Source: a virus | Reading direction: 5' to 3' (one strand) | DNA: 25,739 nucleotides | Virus record (IMG/VR): IMGVR_UViG_3300009506_000738 | Coordinates: 1-25,739 of that record | In this document: positions 8,035 through 14,521 of the stretch, piece after piece | Position numbering within the stretch: position 1 is the stretch's first letter | Layout of the letters: each line of letters begins with the position of its first letter | Position numbers and translations under genes: made by a program | Notes under the pieces: model-generated | The model's input: the letters and a program-made list of their open reading frames with translations, nothing else | What the model was told of the DNA's origin: nothing | Databases searched by the model: none

Positions 8035-8397
8035 TTATGTCAGTTCCGGAAGGGCCGAATCACCAATCGCCACGAATCGAAGCTGTGCCGACGCATTTGG
8101 ATCATCAGATCCCGTTCCATCACAACAAACCAACAGATTCGTTGTGTGAACGTAGTTTGCTTCGGGAAGCTGCGCCGCAGCCGGAAGAGTATCATCGACA
8201 TCGCGCATAGAGACAAACAGGCCATCAATTGTGCTCAACCCGAGGTCAGCCGGTTTGATAGGTTCACCGCCGCTCGTATAGGTAGTGATATCGATATCAC
8301 CAACAACCAAGACCTTGTTGCTCTTTGCGACACCGTTAATGTCTTTACCACCAGTAGGAAGCGCGGTAATAGATCTAGTTCTAACGTCAATCGCCAT
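8035..8397 (-). CDS. Tandem capsid-decoration-like protein, copy 2
   Basis: This 120-aa protein is closest in pattern to copy 1 (8410-8781). Both begin MAIDVRT, carry VVGD(V/I)DIT followed by SGGEP or SASGEP and a DLGL strand, and end (R/Q)-L/F-RF-x-A-x-GDS with a PELT terminus. Copies 1 and 2 are separated by only 12 bases, with AAGGAG before this ATG. The variable block between DLGL and the C-terminal motif differs greatly, as expected if the copies face different surfaces or partners. Virion surface location is inferred. No enzymatic motif is visible. Confidence 0.8.
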   Translation of the reverse strand: MAIDVRTRSITALPTGGKDINGVAKSNKVLVVGDIDITTYTSGGEPIKPADLGLSTIDGLFVSMRDVDDTLPAAAQLPEANYVHTTNLLVCCDGTGSDDPNASAQLRFVAIGDSALPELT

Positions 8398-8409
8398 TAT
8401 AATGTCTCC

Positions 8410-8781
8410 TTACGTCAATTCTGGCGCAGCAATACTGTCACCAAAAGCGATGAATCGAAACTGGCCAGTCGTGTTTGCCTCAGTGGCGCCTTCTGTGCCA
8501 TCAAAGAGCAATACCTGATTAGCTGTGTAATCGTAATTCGCTCGCATATGTTGCGTTGCAGAGGCCACGGTTCCATCAACATCAAGGATATCAAAACCGA
8601 TGAAGTCGATGTTTTCAAGACCAAGATCCGTCGGTGTCAACGGCTCACCACTGGCCGAGTAGCTACCAGTAATATCAACGTCACCAACAACCATGGTCTT
8701 TCTGTTAGATACCTGGCCGGTAAGGGTAAAACCAGAACCGGTCAAAGGCAGTCGCACTAGCGTTCTAACATCAATTGCCAT
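8410..8781 (-). CDS. Tandem capsid-decoration-like protein, copy 1
   Basis: This 123-aa all-beta protein is the first member of the three-gene array. Its motifs are MAIDVRT at the N-terminus, VVGDVDITGSYSASGEP in the middle, a TDLGLENIDF strand and a C-terminal FRFIAFGDS motif ending in PELT. A good Shine-Dalgarno (AAGGAG) precedes the ATG by eight bases, although the start also overlaps the end of the upstream DUF1353-like gene. The array probably arose by tandem duplication. Its closeness to the major capsid gene points to decoration proteins. An alternative is a family of short head-fibre subunits. Confidence 0.8.
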   Translation of the reverse strand: MAIDVRTLVRLPLTGSGFTLTGQVSNRKTMVVGDVDITGSYSASGEPLTPTDLGLENIDFIGFDILDVDGTVASATQHMRANYDYTANQVLLFDGTEGATEANTTGQFRFIAFGDSIAAPELT

Positions 8782-9187
8782 ATTGTTTCTCCTTTGCTAA
8801 TTCAACCATCCAATCTGGTTGCGTTATATTGTGACGACACCGTTCACCAACCTCAGCGTCGCAGCTATCCCAGGAACCGAAACCACCACCTATTCTCACC
8901 CCCAAATAGAGGATGATCGGTGCTAGATTAAGATACCAGGGGAGTAGTTCTCGTGCGTGCGTCCGTAGGGCCTTGTCAGCGAAGCTCTTGGCTTCATCTG
9001 TCATGGACCCTGCCCTATGGCAGCGCGTACAGTAGTGCCAGTCGTGGACCCGTCCTGCGTCACGCAACCGCCACTTTTGGTAGATCCAGTCTGGAAACCC
9101 TCCAGAGAGCCCATCGTCTTTGAAATCAGGGTAATCTCTATTGATGATGAAGAGGTACCAGTTAACGTGTTCGATTACCTTTCTCAC
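8771..9187 (-). CDS. DUF1353-like protein with PLA2-like HDxxY motif
   Basis: This 138-aa protein shows the hallmark pattern of the phage DUF1353 family. There is an HDW-x-Y segment at residues 48-52 (RVHDWHYC), an Asp-rich helix (SFADKAL, residues 68-74) and a C-terminal YLGVRIGGG segment (94-102). The HDxxY followed by a helical Asp resembles the catalytic region of prokaryotic phospholipase A2-type folds, but I infer no activity from this alone. Two cysteines flank the motif (CTRC, 53-56) and two more lie near the C-terminus. The start is GTG and overlaps the previous gene's TGA, with no clear Shine-Dalgarno, so expression is probably coupled. It follows a lipoprotein-like gene, which hints at an envelope-related pair inside the capsid block. 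Confidence 0.68.
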   Translation of the reverse strand: MRKVIEHVNWYLFIINRDYPDFKDDGLSGGFPDWIYQKWRLRDAGRVHDWHYCTRCHRAGSMTDEAKSFADKALRTHARELLPWYLNLAPIILYLGVRIGGGFGSWDSCDAEVGERCRHNITQPDWMVELAKEKQYGN

Positions 9188-9471
9188 GGGATTGGATTGA
9201 CGCCCTTCACAGCGCCTTTAGCGAGGCCTTCTGCTACTTTACCGCCGAGTTCGGTGGCGTTATCACTAAGCCCCGTATCTTTCGTGTCATAGCTGAGTGA
9301 GACATCACAGTGCTCATCAATGACATACAGTTCAGTTTCACCGGTGCCAAGAACAGTAGACCTTACTTCAGCACAGAGCGACCCATCAGGAAGATAAAAC
9401 TTGCTGTGGACGTGGGCGCACCCAAAGGTGAGCCCACAGACCACAAACAAGGTTATGAGTAAACGTCTCAC
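9184..9471 (-). CDS. Small lipoprotein-like exported protein
   Basis: This 95-aa protein has a positively charged start (MRRLL), a hydrophobic stretch (residues 4-16) and a TFGC sequence with Cys18. Together these look like a lipoprotein signal peptide with an imperfect lipobox. The mature part is polar with three strands, two further cysteines (33 and 55) and a Gly/Ala-rich C-terminal helix. The start is GTG, three bases after the upstream stop, and the TGA overlaps the GTG of the DUF1353-like gene. Phage lipoproteins may act in lysis (Rz1-like), superinfection exclusion or envelope modification. None can be chosen here, and the proline-rich composition of Rz1 is lacking. Confidence 0.65.
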   Translation of the reverse strand: MRRLLITLFVVCGLTFGCAHVHSKFYLPDGSLCAEVRSTVLGTGETELYVIDEHCDVSLSYDTKDTGLSDNATELGGKVAEGLAKGAVKGVNPIP

Positions 9472-9474
9472 GAC

Positions 9475-9783
9475 TTAGTTGACGTTGTCGTTACCACGAC
9501 TATTACCGCCGCGTTCGAAGTTCAACGTACCTTCGTGCCTAGACACGATCAGATACTCGGTGCCAACCGTACCGCTATCGATGGCGATCGAAGCACCGCC
9601 ACCGGTAAGGTAGAACGTCGGATCAGAAGTAGCCGTAGTAGTATGCAGAAACGCAGCATCGGCCGCGTTCGGCAGTTCGAGATGGTCAGAAGTCGTGGTC
9701 AAGACCTTCACCGTAGAGATGATGACCTTGGTACCATTGACGTGATCGACAACCGTTTGCTTGGAGGGGAACAATTTAGCCAT
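9475..9783 (-). CDS. Small beta-rich capsid-associated protein
   Basis: This 102-aa protein has the MAKLFPSKQ start that recalls the neighbours at 9796 (MATLKPSN) and 7214 (MANLLPTQ). The rest is strand-rich with Gly/Thr turns (FYLTGGGASIAIDSG) and a polar Asn/Gly tail. A strong ribosome binding site (AAGGAGG) lies eight bases before the ATG. It sits second after the major capsid gene, a place where decoration and head-stabilising proteins are common. Function is inferred from position, and I do not recognise the family. Confidence 0.75.
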   Translation of the reverse strand: MAKLFPSKQTVVDHVNGTKVIISTVKVLTTTSDHLELPNAADAAFLHTTTATSDPTFYLTGGGASIAIDSGTVGTEYLIVSRHEGTLNFERGGNSRGNDNVN

Positions 9784-9795
9784 TATTCATCCTCC

Positions 9796-10113
9796 TTAAG
9801 CGTCAATCTTCGAAGACGACGGTCCAGCCGCGCTGCCCATGAATCTGGCAACGATGGTCTTAGTCCCATTGGCTTCCGAGGACGCAATAGTGACTTCCTT
9901 CACGTAGTCATTAGTGCTGTCTGCGTCAGCAACGGTGACGTTGCCTCCACGAGTGCCGTCCGCCTTGAGTTCAGACGCGCCGTAACAACTGTTATCGACC
10001 TCAACCGTAGTGTTCGCACTACCGCTCGTCCCGTGATAAACCGTAAAGATCCAGTAATGATTACCGGCGCGGTCATCAACTTGGACAACATTTGAAGGTT
10101 TCAGAGTAGCCAT
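9796..10113 (-). CDS. Small beta-rich capsid-associated protein, first after the capsid gene
   Basis: This 105-aa protein is mostly beta (HYWIFTVYHGTSGSANTTVE; VKEVTIASSEANGTKTIVAR) with a polar Ser/Gly tail. The ATG is preceded by AGGAG at eight bases. It is the first gene after the major capsid protein but is separated from it by 137 bp containing a hairpin and a 22-bp near-palindrome, so its expression may be set differently from that of the capsid gene. It shares a loose MA-x-L-x-P-S start with the next gene, which may indicate an old duplication. A decoration or head-stabilising role is inferred. Confidence 0.75.
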   Translation of the reverse strand: MATLKPSNVVQVDDRAGNHYWIFTVYHGTSGSANTTVEVDNSCYGASELKADGTRGGNVTVADADSTNDYVKEVTIASSEANGTKTIVARFMGSAAGPSSSKIDA

Positions 10114-10139
10114 GTATTTCTCCTACTTGGAATGTTAGG

Positions 10140-10161
10140 ATGTATCATTCGAATGTTACAT
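10140..10161. promoter_or_regulatory. 22-bp near-perfect palindrome, possible operator
   Basis: The inverted repeat is centred on TTCGAA with outer arms ATGTA and TACAT. Only one symmetric base pair mismatches. It lies 27 bp before the first decoration gene and 12 bp from the hairpin behind the capsid gene. It could be a protein-binding site or form a short RNA hairpin. No promoter hexamers of good quality are obvious beside it. Confidence 0.45.
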
Positions 10162-10173
10162 GCTGCTTACAAG

Positions 10174-10220
10174 AGTGGGGAGCCCTTCGGGACCGTTAGC
10201 CTTCCCACGGGCTCCCCACT
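10174..10220 (-). terminator. 12-bp stem hairpin after the major capsid gene
   Basis: AGTGGGGAGCCC at 10174-10185 pairs perfectly with GGGCTCCCCACT at 10209-10220 around a 23-base loop. It starts about 30 bases after the capsid stop. The transcript lacks a U-run after the stem, so it is not a textbook intrinsic terminator. It may act as an attenuator that sets capsid protein in excess over downstream proteins, or as a processing or stability hairpin. Confidence 0.55.
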
Positions 10221-10250
10221 TCAAGTTGTTTGACTAGCTAAACCGAAGGC

Positions 10251-11459
10251 TTAGTAAGTCGGAGTGGTCAGACCAGTCAGCTTCGCCGTCTGGTTAATCA
10301 TCCGCGCCACGTTCTCACCATAGTACTTCATGAGAACCGTGAAAGCGTCCTGACCGGGCACCCACGCCATATTGACGCGCTCGTCAATCGACAAGGGACG
10401 CACGACTCCGCGCACGATCGCACCCAGGTTCAGTTGGAAAACCTGATCCGGGAGCGCCTGATGCGAGATCAGCCAGGGTCGACCCTCGAAAGTGGTCAGC
10501 TCCTGCACTGCGCCAAGCTCCAGTCGCATGTCGTTGAACCGACGGAAGGGCAGCGAGATCTCAGTGTAGCGATCGTACTGCTCCCAGTTGGAGATCATGG
10601 CGAATCCGTCAAGACTTCCAACATCCGTTTCCACCAAGAGCTGGCGTCGCAGGCGGCGAAGCAGAGCCTCGTCGAGCGCCACCGAGCCCGCAGCGATAAC
10701 CTTCGACTGAAGGATCGGATACGTGGTTCGAGAAAGGTTGTAAATACTTCCGGTCGCCGAGACGATGGCCGGGAGACCAAGCGCCGTGACTTCAGCCGGG
10801 GCCGCAGCCTCCGACTGCTCACCGGAAATATAGATACCGTCATCGGTGCTCCAAGTCACGGAGCTAGAAACCGTGATCTGGGCGTTGGCGATATCCTTAG
10901 ATGTAACCGTCACGGGACCAAACTGTCGAAGACCCGTCACGTTGTTGAGGCCCACAATGACCTGACCGGCGCGGAACGGTCGCGCATCATCCACAGAGAT
11001 CGTGGTCGAAGTGCTGCCGGTGCCGCAGTTGGTCAGACGACCCGTACCGTCACCCCGAAGGAAATCGGTCTCGAATCGCGCGCCCGCGCGCTTCACCGCA
11101 GTACTGATCGCGTCAGTAATGCCGCTCGCGAAGGCATCCTCTCCACCTCGCGCCGAGACTGCCTCAGCGAGACCGGAGAAGGTCACAGTGTGGTAATACT
11201 TCTTGGGTCGGACACGAGCCTGCTTAACCTGCTCGTTAGACGCGGTCGGAAGAACGTTGTCGTCCGTCGCCCGCCATCCGCCGCCAGCTTCGTTACCCTG
11301 AATACGAACGCCGAAGTACGCGCCGTCGCCCGAGGGCGTGAACTGCGTATCTTCTCGGAGCTGCGTATAAATCGGTGCAGAAAGGTTCTGCATCTGGGCA
11401 ATGAAGTCGACAATGTACCGACGCAGAAGCATATCGCCCAACGTATTAAATGTAATCAT
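10251..11459 (-). CDS. Major capsid protein (HK97-fold)
   Basis: This 402-aa protein follows directly after the scaffold gene. Features fitting an HK97-fold capsid are an N-terminal helical arm, an extended loop region (about 40-85), a long spine-type helix (GEDAFASGITDAISTAVKR) and a RFETDFLRGDG motif. The C-terminal P-domain-like part is strand-rich. Residues 142-214 look like an inserted beta domain (TISVDDARPFRAGQVIVG; ITVSSSVTWSTDDGIYISG). Several hundred copies would form the shell. The ATG has AGGAG upstream, and the gene ends at TAA ahead of a strong hairpin. The call rests on size, the preceding scaffold-like gene and composition. I cannot identify the nearest named phage. Confidence 0.85.
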   Translation of the reverse strand: MITFNTLGDMLLRRYIVDFIAQMQNLSAPIYTQLREDTQFTPSGDGAYFGVRIQGNEAGGGWRATDDNVLPTASNEQVKQARVRPKKYYHTVTFSGLAEAVSARGGEDAFASGITDAISTAVKRAGARFETDFLRGDGTGRLTNCGTGSTSTTISVDDARPFRAGQVIVGLNNVTGLRQFGPVTVTSKDIANAQITVSSSVTWSTDDGIYISGEQSEAAAPAEVTALGLPAIVSATGSIYNLSRTTYPILQSKVIAAGSVALDEALLRRLRRQLLVETDVGSLDGFAMISNWEQYDRYTEISLPFRRFNDMRLELGAVQELTTFEGRPWLISHQALPDQVFQLNLGAIVRGVVRPLSIDERVNMAWVPGQDAFTVLMKYYGENVARMINQTAKLTGLTTPTY

Positions 11460-11481
11460 TGGTAGCTCCTATGTCTAGCGG

Positions 11482-12399
11482 CTACCGTCCATTTGCTTTC
11501 CTGATGATCCCTGCCAGAGCTGCATTGAACTCGTCTTCGGACTTCTCGGCAATGACCTTAGTCTTGCCACCTTCCTCAACCGTTTTCAACGCACCCCAAG
11601 GCTGGTCCATCACTTCCGCCAACTCCTCCTCAGGAGTCTTTACGGTAGCCGGTTCTGGTGTCAACTCTTGTACTTCATCAGCAGTGAACAGGGCACCACG
11701 TGGCGTTCCGTACTGGTCAAGGGCCTCTTGGAAGCCCCGGGTCAGTTGCTGGGCAAGATTATCTGGATCGGCCACAGCCTCAGTCCAGTTCATCTTGTTG
11801 TTCCAGAGTGTCTGAACGATGACTCGATCATTCTCGTCATACGTTTCAGGCAGTTGTGCCAGGAGTTTCTCGGCGATCAGATCGGCTCTCGCGACCAGGG
11901 CTTCGGCTTGTGCCGTGGCCTGGACATCCGCAATCTCTTCCCGAGTCTTCTCAAGAAGGGCCTGCGTCTTCGCTTGTGCCTCTTCGGGGGTGGTCTCTCC
12001 CCGCTCCACTTCCTCTTCGATGCCCCGGAGCTTCTTGTCGATAGCGATGACATGGTCTGCCATCTTGGGGTCATTCACGAAACTCTTGATTTCGTTGAGG
12101 GTTTGGACTGCCTCGTCTTTCTCCTCCAGAAGCTCAGCCATCTTGACGAGTCTCTGATTGGACTCGGAGAGCTGCTGTTCAAGCAGATCCTTGGAGGCCG
12201 CAACCTCCTTGAGTCGTTCATTGATCTCGTTGAACCGCGATTGAGGGATTCGATTCTCCGGTTTGTCTTCCGGCTCCTCTACCGCAGCGGCGTGGCTCTG
12301 TGTGCCTTTCTCTACTGGTTGCGTGGTGGATGTTTCCACAGCGGCCTTCAGTTTGTCCTCGACTGTAGGCTCTTTTACATCCGGGTTTTCTGTACTCAT
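11482..12399 (-). CDS. Scaffolding protein
   Basis: This 305-aa protein is acidic and almost entirely helical, with a long coiled coil (about 55-190: RFNEINERLKEVAASKDLLE; EEVERGETTPEEAQAKTQAL). The disordered N-terminus is rich in Glu, Thr and Pro, and the C-terminal helix is basic (GIIRKANGR), as in many scaffolds that dock to the shell through their C-terminus. It immediately precedes the major capsid gene, separated by 22 bp. The start has AAAGGAG at ten bases. It is the first gene behind a promoter, so scaffold and capsid form the head of a transcription unit. No protease domain is visible. Confidence 0.85.
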   Translation of the reverse strand: MSTENPDVKEPTVEDKLKAAVETSTTQPVEKGTQSHAAAVEEPEDKPENRIPQSRFNEINERLKEVAASKDLLEQQLSESNQRLVKMAELLEEKDEAVQTLNEIKSFVNDPKMADHVIAIDKKLRGIEEEVERGETTPEEAQAKTQALLEKTREEIADVQATAQAEALVARADLIAEKLLAQLPETYDENDRVIVQTLWNNKMNWTEAVADPDNLAQQLTRGFQEALDQYGTPRGALFTADEVQELTPEPATVKTPEEELAEVMDQPWGALKTVEEGGKTKVIAEKSEDEFNAALAGIIRKANGR

Positions 12400-12511
12400 T
12401 TGTACGCATCTCCTTTTACGCCTGGGGAATGGCGACTAGAAGAACTCTTTACGCGGGAGAGCGGGCCGCAACTCGGTGACCGAGGAAGATTTCTTCGCAC
12501 TCTCTCTCTTA

Positions 12512-12540
12512 ATTATAGGAACTTATTCACGAATGTGCAA
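12512..12540 (-). promoter_or_regulatory. Sigma70-like promoter for the scaffold/capsid unit
   Basis: Read on the minus strand, a TTGCAC -35 box (12540-12535) and a perfect TATAAT -10 box (12517-12512) are separated by 17 bp. The 112 bp to the scaffold ATG would be a leader. The spacer and -10 closely match a second site at 22528-22556, with TTCCTATAATTA identical in both. Confidence 0.75.
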
Positions 12541-12558
12541 CTTGTCCCCATAAATAAC

Positions 12559-12627
12559 CGGCCACAGGGGGTTAGGAGGGAGAACAGAACCCCTCTGTGG
12601 CCGTTCCCGTAGACCGTAACCTACGGG
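12559..12627 (-). terminator. Two consecutive hairpins, probable terminator
   Basis: A 7-bp stem (CCCGTAG 12606-12612 with CTACGGG 12621-12627) is followed by a stem of about 15 bp. That stem pairs 12559-12573 with 12588-12603 and has one bulged base. The hairpins come just after the last small gene of the upstream unit and just before the scaffold promoter. The U-run is weak (GTTATTTATG), so efficiency is uncertain. Confidence 0.65.
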
Positions 12628-12633
12628 CAAAAG

Positions 12634-12786
12634 CTATCTGGTAGTACCTGCCTTACCTACAGACGATGGGCTGTAGATAGTGCTGAACGTTCTCTTCCGG
12701 GGTGGCCTCTGAAGGATCTCTTGTCGGAGCTTCTTCTTGAACTCCGTGGTCAAGAGCTTCTTGGTCTCCTGAGTAAGCCCCAGCAT
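12634..12786 (-). CDS. 50-aa basic microprotein
   Basis: The reading frame begins at an ATG that overlaps the TGA of the previous gene (TGATG) and ends at TAG seven bases before the tandem hairpins. The product is a Lys/Arg-rich helix (ETKKLLTTEFKKKLRQEI) followed by a basic Pro/Ser tail. Start/stop overlap, sensible composition and position as the last gene before a terminator support it. A longer frame on the same strand (12653-12835) is out of phase and less convincing. The function is unknown. Similar small basic proteins come from 13902-14746, so it may belong to the same internal-protein set. Confidence 0.65.
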   Translation of the reverse strand: MLGLTQETKKLLTTEFKKKLRQEILQRPPRKRTFSTIYSPSSVGKAGTTR

Positions 12787-12992
12787 CAGTTGCCCTCTCC
12801 CTCAAGGATTCGGAGCTGGCGGGCCGCACCCGCATTCAACCCACCTACACCGGCCTTTGCCCCTTCCTTGAGCGCGTCCTTGACTTCTTGGACCTTCTTG
12901 TCTTTCTTCTCTTGGGCTTTCTTAGCTTCTTCCTCTGCCACCAGCTTGTCGAGAAGGTCACCAGCCTGATCTAATGAAATTGTGTCTGCCAT
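12786..12992 (-). CDS. 68-aa charged helical protein
   Basis: The product is an amphipathic, strongly charged helix of about 45 residues (LLDKLVAEEEAKKAQEKKDK) followed by a Gly/Ala-rich linker and a short C-terminal helix. It could be a coiled-coil partner of a virion protein. AAAGGAACCC precedes the ATG, and the TGA overlaps the next ATG. No family is recognised. Confidence 0.7.
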   Translation of the reverse strand: MADTISLDQAGDLLDKLVAEEEAKKAQEKKDKKVQEVKDALKEGAKAGVGGLNAGAARQLRILEGEGN

Positions 12993-13022
12993 GGGTTCCT
13001 TTTAATGCCTCCTGAAAAACGA

Positions 13023-13892
13023 TTATTTATTGGGGTTTCCACGAACCAGGGCGGAAGCCGCTGCCTGGGCCATCTCTCCGGGCGACGCTTTGCCTGTCGC
13101 GGACTGCGCGTTGGCCATCTCGGCCCAGTCCATAGCCTGGATGTACGGGGCCATTCCATGAGACCGCTGGGCATCCAAAGCAGCAGGGTCACCGCGGCTC
13201 TCCATTTCCTGCCAGTCACTCAGGAAAGTACTACCCTTACCAGCGCCGGGCCCAATTCTGCTATTTGCTTCGGATACCCTATTACGTGGTGTATTTCCAA
13301 ACAGTCCGGACTTCTGTGCCCTTCTCTGTTGGTTTTGTTGGCGATTCTGGAGCAAGGTAGTATTGGCCCTACCACCAGTGAGATTAGTCACCTTGCCGGT
13401 GTTTGAGGTCATCTCACCGCCCTGCCCTCTAGCTCCCTTCAGCATATCTTTGGCGGCTGCGGCTTGTGATCTAAACTTCCCTGCTTCAGCGTACATCGGG
13501 TCTAAGATGTTTCTCTTGTATGCGTCCGCCTCTCGGGTATCAATTACTTTCTGAGCCCTCGCTTCTGCGGCTGCCGCTACTCCGGGACTCTGAGCCAATG
13601 AACCCATGTTCTCATGTGTCGTAGCCACTCCCCGGGATTCTTTGAGCGAAGTTCTCTCAGCTTCAGTCATGGGCTCCGGAGCTAGTTTGGGTCCGGTAGG
13701 AGGAGCCAGTAGTGTGCGTCCAATAGCCTTTGAGCTACCAAACCCGATGCCCATATCAGCAGGATTCCCGGTGATGATGACAGACGTATCCTTTGGTTGG
13801 GAGGCGCTGATGGATCCACCAGTGGGCAACTTCTTGGCACGCGGGTCAGTGGGTAGGAACCCCATGCCTAAGTTGTTGAAATTTATTGCCAT
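13023..13892 (-). CDS. Low-complexity virion-module protein
   Basis: This 289-aa protein is rich in Ala, Gly, Ser, Asn and Gln. It has a short hydrophobic N-terminus (MAINFNNLGMGFLP), a disordered middle, an Ala-rich helical part (about 100-155) and an Asn/Gln/Arg block (LLQNRQQNQQRRAQKSG). The C-terminus is more ordered and amphipathic (MAPYIQAMDWAEMANAQ; EMAQAAASALVRG). There is a good Shine-Dalgarno (TAGGA). It lies between small basic proteins and the scaffold-proximal genes. An internal-virion role is plausible, but no motif proves it. Confidence 0.7.
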   Translation of the reverse strand: MAINFNNLGMGFLPTDPRAKKLPTGGSISASQPKDTSVIITGNPADMGIGFGSSKAIGRTLLAPPTGPKLAPEPMTEAERTSLKESRGVATTHENMGSLAQSPGVAAAAEARAQKVIDTREADAYKRNILDPMYAEAGKFRSQAAAAKDMLKGARGQGGEMTSNTGKVTNLTGGRANTTLLQNRQQNQQRRAQKSGLFGNTPRNRVSEANSRIGPGAGKGSTFLSDWQEMESRGDPAALDAQRSHGMAPYIQAMDWAEMANAQSATGKASPGEMAQAAASALVRGNPNK

Positions 13893-13901
13893 GAACTATT
13901 C

Positions 13902-14150
13902 CTAGAGTAGCTTCCGCTTCTTCCGAGCCATCTTCTTCTCGGCCATTGCGGCCTTCTTCTCAGCCTTGGCCTTTGCCTTTGTTGCCTTGCGGAGTTCCTT
14001 AGCCCGCTTATCGGAAGGCTCCTTCTTAGTATGGACACTACGCTCGCTCCCACCTGCTGAGATCCTGCGACCTGTGGAGGCGGTGGGAACCTCTTTTCCA
14101 AGAACGGAAGACTTCTTAGCGGGGGCTGTCTTAGTGAGGGGTGTAATCAT
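13902..14150 (-). CDS. 82-aa very basic protein
   Basis: More than a third of the residues are Lys or Arg. The C-terminal half is a continuous basic, Ala-rich helix ending KKMARKKRKLL. It could bind nucleic acid or a negatively charged protein surface. TAGGAG, formed by the previous gene's stop, sits six bases before the ATG, and the stop is followed in frame by a second TAG. No family is recognised. It is one of three consecutive small basic genes. Confidence 0.7.
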   Translation of the reverse strand: MITPLTKTAPAKKSSVLGKEVPTASTGRRISAGGSERSVHTKKEPSDKRAKELRKATKAKAKAEKKAAMAEKKMARKKRKLL

Positions 14151-14159
14151 TGTATGCTC

Positions 14160-14519
14160 CTATCTCTTGGCTATTGCCTTGATAAATCCTGTAAGTGTCT
14201 GAGCCTTACGGATTGTTGGAATTAGTTGTGCGGGGTGCTCAATCTTGCCAAGAGGCCCGGTGGTCTCTTCCAGTTGGTCAGTCTCACCGAGGATACCACG
14301 AGCCCGCTTCTTTAGTGCTTTACGAGCAGCTTCTTGGATCTTGCCACGGAAAGCCTTTTTGTAGGTAGTCGGCGTCTCGGGAGCGTACCTACCCTCCATT
14401 GTACGATCACCATACCCAAGACTTCTTCCACCGGACTCATCTCGCTTCGCAGCGTACTCTAGCTTATCTCGTAGCCCCGCCTTGTACACGGGTTTGTTCG
14501 TTTTGTTTGATCTGGGCAT
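14160..14519 (-). CDS. 119-aa basic protein
   Basis: The N-terminal half is polar, with a Tyr/Gly/Arg-rich segment (SGGRSLGYGDRTMEGRYAPE) and a basic helix (FRGKIQEAARKALKKRARG). The C-terminal part is a milder amphipathic helix (IRKAQTLTGFIKAIAKR). An AAGGA site precedes the ATG by six bases. Position within the basic cluster suggests a virion-internal or packaging-related role, but nothing in the sequence proves it. Confidence 0.68.
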   Translation of the reverse strand: MPRSNKTNKPVYKAGLRDKLEYAAKRDESGGRSLGYGDRTMEGRYAPETPTTYKKAFRGKIQEAARKALKKRARGILGETDQLEETTGPLGKIEHPAQLIPTIRKAQTLTGFIKAIAKR

Positions 14520-14521
14520 CG

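Noticed and set aside
8023-8760. Plus-strand frame of 245 codons opposite the decoration genes
   Set aside because: It is fully antisense to two paralogues supported by motifs and ribosome sites, and it has no domain-like pattern.
10434-11465. Long plus-strand frame of 343 codons opposite the capsid gene
   Set aside because: It is Arg/His/Ser-rich and low-quality in composition, lacks neighbours on its strand and lies wholly antisense to a confident major capsid gene.
11668-12612. Plus-strand frame of 314 codons opposite the scaffold gene
   Set aside because: Its Leu/Phe/Cys-rich composition is the mirror image of the acidic coiled coil on the other strand, and it runs through the promoter and terminator region.
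12653-12835. 60-codon minus-strand frame overlapping the 50-aa microprotein
   Set aside because: Its start lies within the upstream gene with no ribosome site. The alternative frame has a TGATG-coupled start and ends neatly before the hairpins.
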